Assembly: GCF_049801095.1 (NCBI RefSeq) | Contig: NZ_JBNAGH010000003.1 | Location: forward strand, 558,001-622,000 | Direction of reading: 5' to 3' | Source of the DNA: Dinoroseobacter sp049801095 | GTDB taxonomy: Bacteria > Pseudomonadota > Alphaproteobacteria > Rhodobacterales > Rhodobacteraceae | DNA: 64,000 bases | Shown here: in pieces, positions 59,920-64,000 of the stretch | How the letters are laid out: every line of letters begins with the position of its first letter | Numbering within the stretch: the first letter of the stretch is position 1 | The notes under the pieces: generated by a model | What the model saw: the letters and a program-made list of their open reading frames with translations, nothing else | Told to the model about the DNA's origin: nothing | Databases searched by the model: none | Made by a program: the position numbers and the translations under genes

Positions 59920-59952
59920 AAAAAAGCGCGGCCAGACCCAAAGCCCAGCCGC
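59920..59952 (-). terminator. Terminator of the TRAP transporter operon
   Basis: On the minus strand, GCGGC (59952-59948) and GCCGC (59932-59928) close a stem-loop of about 25 nt, with further imperfect pairing inside, followed by GCTTTTTT. It lies 16 bp after the solute-binding protein stop. Confidence 0.65.
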
Positions 59953-59968
59953 CCCATAGAGCTTGCTC

Positions 59969-61027
59969 TTACTGCAGGTCAGCAGCGCGCGCAGCGTTGA
60001 TCTCGGCCTCGGCCTCAGCCACGGCGGAGTTCAGCGCGTCAAACACTTCCTCGCCACGGCCCACATTGGCCTTGAACCAGTCAAACACCGGAGCCGCCGC
60101 TTCCTTGAAGGCTGCTTTCTCGTCCGGGGTCGGGACATAGAGGTCGCCGCCACCGGCCACGAACTCCTCATAGGCCGCGATGGACTTCCGCTTCGGCGAG
60201 GCGAAGGTCGCCTGCTGCAGGGCATAGAACCCGTCCACGACCACGCGGCGCATATCCTCGGGCATCTCGAGGAAGCGCTGATTGCTCATCCACCAGAGCG
60301 CGCCCATATAGGCGTGCCCGTCGAGGGTCACATATTGCAGGCCCGCATCGGGGAATTTCATGCCCATGATGTCGGTGATGCCGTTCTTGGAGCCCTCAAC
60401 GACGCCGGTCTGGAAGGACGTGAAGAGCTCCGGCCACGGGATCGGGGTCGGGGACGCGCCGAGTGCGCGGACCAGCTCCTGGGGCAGGTCGGCAACCACG
60501 GTGCGGATCTTCAGGCCTTCCATATCGGCGGGGGCGGCCACGCGGCGCTTGGTGTTGGCAAAGTTGCGCCAGCCACCGGTATTGCCCACAGTCATCAGGC
60601 GGATCGTGTCACCACTGTCTTCCAACGCCATCTGGCGCAGCTTGCGGGTGAAATCACCTGCCAGAACGGCCTCGGCAACCCGGTCATCGGCCATCAGGTA
60701 GGGCAGGTCGAGCACCTGCACGTAAGGAAAGATCCCCGAGGCACCGCCAGAGGTCGAGATATAGATATCGATCGAGCCATCGGCCACGCCCTGCAGGCAT
60801 TCCGCCCCGTTCGAGCAAAGCTGCGTGCCGATGAAGAGCTCAACGGCGATCGCGCCGTTCGAGGCGCTCTCGACGAAGTTCTTGAAAACCACGAGGCCGT
60901 CATAATCCTCGTCATTCTCGTTGGAATTCGCGGTGGCGCGCAGGGTGTAGTCCTGTGCGGTCGCCGCCAGCGGGGTCGCGATCAGCATCGCGCCGGCCAG
61001 CATCGCCTTCAGGGTGTTTTTGTACAT
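59969..61027 (-). CDS. TRAP transporter solute-binding protein, DctP family
   Basis: Periplasmic receptor of a tripartite ATP-independent transporter for organic acids or similar solutes. The 352-residue protein has a signal peptide (TLKAMLAGAMLIATPLAATAQ) and the DctP motif MEGLKIRTV with the substrate carboxylate-binding Arg near residue 165. SPTPIPWPELFTSFQTGVVEGSKN is the conserved ligand-site helix. A GAGGAGG Shine-Dalgarno precedes the ATG. Ligand not identifiable. It is the last gene of the operon. Confidence 0.92.
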   Translation of the reverse strand: MYKNTLKAMLAGAMLIATPLAATAQDYTLRATANSNENDEDYDGLVVFKNFVESASNGAIAVELFIGTQLCSNGAECLQGVADGSIDIYISTSGGASGIFPYVQVLDLPYLMADDRVAEAVLAGDFTRKLRQMALEDSGDTIRLMTVGNTGGWRNFANTKRRVAAPADMEGLKIRTVVADLPQELVRALGASPTPIPWPELFTSFQTGVVEGSKNGITDIMGMKFPDAGLQYVTLDGHAYMGALWWMSNQRFLEMPEDMRRVVVDGFYALQQATFASPKRKSIAAYEEFVAGGGDLYVPTPDEKAAFKEAAAPVFDWFKANVGRGEEVFDALNSAVAEAEAEINAARAADLQ

Positions 61028-61083
61028 TGTGTACCTCCTCAGTTGATCGTGTTTTTGCGGTTGTGTCTGTCTCACCGGCGCCG

Positions 61084-62373
61084 TCACTCGACAAAGCCGG
61101 TCAGGCGGGGAATGGTCATGGAAATCGCGGGGACATAGGTGATCAGGAAGATCACGAAGATCTCCACCGCGAGGAAGGGCAGGATCGCCTTGGCGATGCG
61201 CTCCACCCTCTCGCCGGACACCGAACTTGCCACGAAGAGGACAAGCCCCATGGGCGGCGTTGCCAGCCCCACGGTCAGGTTCACGCTCATGATGATCGCG
61301 AAATGGATCGGGTCGACGCCCAGATCGACGAAGATCGGCCCGAGGATCGGCCCCAGGATGATGATCGCCGGGCCTGCGTCGAGGAACATCCCCACCACGA
61401 ACAGAAGCAAGTTGATCAGCAGCAGCAGGATCAACGGGTTGTTCGACAGCGAGAGCATGAAATCGGCCATGATCTGCGGCGCGTAGCTGAGGCTGACCAC
61501 GGTCTTGAAGGCCATGGCCGCGCCCACCAGCAGCAGCACCACCGCCGAGGTGATCCCCGCCCGGCCCAGAATATCCGGCAGTTCAGAAACCTTCAGCGTC
61601 CGCAGCACGAAGAACCCGATGAAGAGCGCATAGGCCACGGCCACGGCGGCCGCCTCCGTCGGGGTGAAGATCCCCACGAGGATCCCGCCCAGAATGATCA
61701 CCGGCGTCATCAGCGGGAAGAACGCCTTGAGGCTCGCCTGCCCGCGCTCGCCCCATGTGGTCTTGGCCGAGGCGATGGGGAAGTCGTATTTGTCGGCCAT
61801 GACCTTGACCATGAGCATCAGGCCCACGCCCACAAGGATCCCCGGAACAATCCCCGCGAGGAACAGGGCGGCGACGCTTTCGCCCATGACATAGGCATAA
61901 ATGATCATAATGCCCGAAGGCGGAATGATCGGCCCGATCACCGAGCTCGCGGCAGTGATCGCTGCGGCAAAGCGGCGGGTATAGCCCTGTTTTTCCATGG
62001 CCGGGATCAGCATGGAGCCCAGCGCCGAGGTATCGGCCACCGCCGAGCCCGACAGCCCGGCAAAGAGCATGGAGCTCAGGATGTTCACATGGGCCAGACC
62101 GCCCCGGAAATGCCCCATCAGCGCCTGGGCAAACTCCACCAGACGCATGGTGATGCCGCCCCGGTTCATGAGCTCGCCTGCGAGCATGAAGAACGGGATC
62201 GCCATCAGCGGGAAACTGTCCATCCCGTTATAGACATTGCGATAGAGCAGCGTGATGTCGCGCTCTTGGCCGTTAAGCCAGAGCAGCAGACCCGGGGCCG
62301 CCAACAGGCCAAACACCACCGGCAGGCCGATCATCAGGAAAATCAGGAAAAGGGGCAGGAACCAGATCAGCAT
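61084..62373 (-). CDS. TRAP transporter large permease, DctM family
   Basis: The main transport subunit, 429 residues with about 12 membrane helices and the DctM signature stretches FFMLAGELMNRGGITMRLVEFAQ near residue 60 and GSMLIPAMEKQGYTRRFAAAITAASS near residue 120. It works with DctQ and the solute-binding protein, driven by an ion gradient. It starts 1 bp after the DctQ stop region, so translation is probably coupled. Downstream is the solute-binding protein gene, 57 bp away. Confidence 0.93.
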   Translation of the reverse strand: MLIWFLPLFLIFLMIGLPVVFGLLAAPGLLLWLNGQERDITLLYRNVYNGMDSFPLMAIPFFMLAGELMNRGGITMRLVEFAQALMGHFRGGLAHVNILSSMLFAGLSGSAVADTSALGSMLIPAMEKQGYTRRFAAAITAASSVIGPIIPPSGIMIIYAYVMGESVAALFLAGIVPGILVGVGLMLMVKVMADKYDFPIASAKTTWGERGQASLKAFFPLMTPVIILGGILVGIFTPTEAAAVAVAYALFIGFFVLRTLKVSELPDILGRAGITSAVVLLLVGAAMAFKTVVSLSYAPQIMADFMLSLSNNPLILLLLINLLLFVVGMFLDAGPAIIILGPILGPIFVDLGVDPIHFAIIMSVNLTVGLATPPMGLVLFVASSVSGERVERIAKAILPFLAVEIFVIFLITYVPAISMTIPRLTGFVE

Positions 62374-62374
62374 G

Positions 62375-62965
62375 TCATTCGGCTCCTACATTCTCGGCGC
62401 CGGGAATTTCCGGCAATGTGTCCGCGCCGCCCAACAGGGATATGACAGAACGCAGGATCAGCTCGATATTGGCGGAAATCATCATGATGATCCCTACCAG
62501 CAGCGAGGCCATCATCCAGCTGCGCGGCACCCGGAACCACTCTGTGAACCCCAGATCCAGCGGGACATAGAGCGAGGCGGTGGCGAATTTCCCGCCAAAG
62601 CCCGTGACCTCGGACCAGCCGATCTGCACCGAGATCACCAGCACCAAGAGCATCACGAATAACAGGAACAACGACAGGAGCGCGCCGACCTTCTGCGGCA
62701 GCATCCGCACCACCATGTCGATGGCCACGAACCCGCCGCGCCGGAACGCCGTGGGCGCCATCAGCCCGGTCATCCAGAGCATGGCAAACCGCGCGGCCTC
62801 ATCGGGCCAGGGGAGCGCATTGTTCAGAACATAGCGGTAAAACACCTGGATCAGGATCGCTACCACCATGGCGGCCACGCAGATCACCCCGATCCCGCGG
62901 CCGAGCTTGAACACGGCCTCGTTCACGATCCGGAACGGTGCAAGCACCGCCAGTAATGCGCTCAT
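62375..62965 (-). CDS. TRAP transporter small permease, DctQ family
   Basis: Small membrane subunit, 196 residues, with four hydrophobic helices and the family motif FRYVLNNALPWPDEAARFAMLW (written here as RYVLNNALPWPDEAARF) near residue 46, then RRGGFVAIDM. It pairs with DctM to form the QM complex. Start ATG at 62965 has GGAGGAG upstream; the extra sixteen codons in the longer frame are unlikely. First of the three TRAP genes. Confidence 0.9.
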   Translation of the reverse strand: MSALLAVLAPFRIVNEAVFKLGRGIGVICVAAMVVAILIQVFYRYVLNNALPWPDEAARFAMLWMTGLMAPTAFRRGGFVAIDMVVRMLPQKVGALLSLFLLFVMLLVLVISVQIGWSEVTGFGGKFATASLYVPLDLGFTEWFRVPRSWMMASLLVGIIMMISANIELILRSVISLLGGADTLPEIPGAENVGAE

Positions 62966-63039
62966 GGCGCGTCCTCCTCCCATTGGCGGGCGGGGATCAT
63001 TTGGCGTCCCCATCTCCGCGTCCCTCTTGGCCCGAAGGC

Positions 63040-63573
63040 CTAGTGACCGACGAAGCGGCCGAACATTCCTTCACTGAAGACAAGCGCTTCGCCGTCGCGA
63101 TAGCCCGCCTCCAGGACCTCTCCAACGACGATCATATGATCGCCCGCATCATGTGTCTGCACTGTTTTGCACTCGAACCGAGCCAGGCAATCGGCCAGAA
63201 GCGGTACGTCGTGGGGGCATGGGTCAAGCTCCAGCCCCTCGAACGCATCGGCCCGCTGGGCAAAGCCGCGCGCGACCTCCATCTGGCCCTGTCCGAGGAT
63301 GTGGATGGCAAACCGATCCGCCCCGGCAAAGGCGTCGAACCGGCTCGATTTCTTCGCCGGGCACCACAAGAGGAGCGGCGGATCGATCGACACGCTGGCA
63401 AAGCTGTTGGCGGTGATCCCCATGGGTCCGTTCGGCCCCTGCACGGTCACCACGGTCACGCCCGTGGGAAAGCGCCCCATGGCATTGCGGAACTCCCGGG
63501 CGGTCTCGGGACCGGGGGTGAAGGGCGCAAGGCGCGTGATCTCGGTCATATGCGGGGCTGCTCCATCGGCCAT
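63040..63573 (-). CDS. Flavin reductase family protein, FMN-binding
   Basis: A 177-residue soluble protein of the split-barrel FMN-binding fold used by flavin reductases of two-component monooxygenases. REFRNAMGRFPTGVTVVT near residue 24 and GITANSFASVSIDPPLLLWC near residue 50 are the conserved blocks, with AIHILGQGQ later. The start at 63573 has GGAGG about 9 nt upstream; MTEI at 63549 is an alternative. It sits between the aldo/keto reductase and dctQ genes (74 bp gap) and may be in the same transcript. Confidence 0.85.
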   Translation of the reverse strand: MADGAAPHMTEITRLAPFTPGPETAREFRNAMGRFPTGVTVVTVQGPNGPMGITANSFASVSIDPPLLLWCPAKKSSRFDAFAGADRFAIHILGQGQMEVARGFAQRADAFEGLELDPCPHDVPLLADCLARFECKTVQTHDAGDHMIVVGEVLEAGYRDGEALVFSEGMFGRFVGH

Positions 63574-63574
63574 G

Positions 63575-64000
63575 TCAGGGAACCTCCGCCCCATTGGCCG
63601 CCTCATAGAGGGCAAACCATGTCTCGCGGTCCATCTTCACCTTCAAGGCATCGGAGAAGGTGGCGATGCGGTCAAGCTTGTTCGTCCCCATCACCGGCAC
63701 AATTCCCGCCGGATGGGCCAGAAGCCAGGCCACGGCAACCGCCGCGCGATCCACGCCCTGGACGCTCGCCACCTGATCGAGCGCCGTGCCCGCCGCGTGA
63801 TCGCCGGTCATCAGCGACCCGCCCCCGAGAGGCGACCAGGCCATAGGCGCCACGCCGCGTTCCTGCAGGAAGGCGATATCGCCATTGGTGAAGGCGTCAT
63901 TGGTGGTCAGGCTGATTTCGATCTGGTTGGTGACCAGCGGGGTCTCCATCGCCGATTGCAGCAGCGTCCAGTCATGGAGCTTGAAGTTCGACACGCCCAC
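63575..64000 (-). CDS. Aldo/keto reductase, YdhF-like, N-terminal part outside window
   Basis: Reading is open to the right edge, so only the C-terminal 141 residues are seen. GVSNFKLHDWTLLQSAM with TNQIEISL is the YdhF-type aldo/keto reductase sequence, after the catalytic tetrad. SPLGGGSLMTG and GIVPVMGTNKLDRI (NADPH phosphate region) follow. Substrate unknown. The stop is 1-2 bp upstream of the flavin reductase start, so the two are coupled. Confidence 0.87.
   Translation of the reverse strand: MGVSNFKLHDWTLLQSAMETPLVTNQIEISLTTNDAFTNGDIAFLQERGVAPMAWSPLGGGSLMTGDHAAGTALDQVASVQGVDRAAVAVAWLLAHPAGIVPVMGTNKLDRIATFSDALKVKMDRETWFALYEAANGAEVP

Overview
The window is a high-GC, gene-dense stretch of an alphaproteobacterial chromosome, most likely Rhodobacterales (Roseobacter/Rhodobacteraceae). 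Supporting this are the aerobic cobaltochelatase genes cobS and cobT, an hflK-hflC-DUF2065-degP block, a DUF2842 gene, a DctPQM TRAP transporter, an alphaproteobacterial LexA box of the GTTC-N7-GTTC type, and a short intergenic repeat of a kind I associate with this group. The genus cannot be fixed from sequence alone. A 10-N run at 16274-16283 beside a 16-base C homopolymer marks a scaffold join, so linkage across it is less certain than elsewhere.

Layout. 1-3107: end of a urea ABC transporter operon (urtB fragment, urtC, urtD, urtE). 3117-5857: repeat pair, then an overlapping trio of L-2-haloacid dehalogenase, alpha/beta hydrolase and serine/threonine dehydratase. 5865-8504: a small hypothetical gene, then divergent hemC and hemE. 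8560-16196: MFS transporter, metG, soluble hybrid histidine kinase, Tat-exported MsrB, BaiN-type flavoprotein, cobS. 16197-16492: scaffold join. 16493-24257: pssA-psd, DEAD-box helicase, lipoprotein, DUF2975 plus XRE pair, cobT, EEP-family enzyme. 24254-30622: haloalkane dehalogenase, aminopeptidase P, DUF427, ispZ, EamA transporter, ftsY. 30793-35732: secreted protein, xseA, purD, FG-GAP protein, ferredoxin, and an SOS-box-preceded mini-gene encoding only the C-terminal OB domain of DnaE2. 35801-42851: degP, DUF2065, hflC, hflK, glutathione reductase, rpiA, thiamine diphosphokinase. 42994-49688: an acidic protein with a perfect 26-fold hexamer repeat, DUF2842, purA, a small membrane protein, secG, pyrG. 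49766-54423: PhzF, small membrane protein, ChaC-like enzyme, MATE exporter, gltX. 54566-59829: a leader micro-ORF, acyl-CoA ligase, FadJ-like enzyme, di-haem peroxidase, Sel1 protein. 59969-64000: TRAP transporter, flavin reductase, partial aldo/keto reductase.

Most of the window is housekeeping: tetrapyrrole and cobalamin synthesis, phosphatidylethanolamine synthesis, purine and CTP synthesis, protein targeting, and envelope proteolysis. Accessory functions are dehalogenation (two unlinked dehalogenases), urea uptake, acyl-CoA catabolism and organic-acid uptake.

Most notable observations: the LexA-box/DnaE2-OB mini-gene (35305-35732), which looks like the scar of a deleted imuA-imuB-dnaE2 cassette or a stand-alone SOS gene; the (GCTGAG)26 array inside a conserved gene of unknown function; a heavily structured secG-pyrG spacer with a class-II tRNA-like outline; and a nine-codon leader ORF coupled to an acyl-CoA ligase. 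I see no CRISPR array, insertion sequence, prophage, rRNA or confident tRNA.
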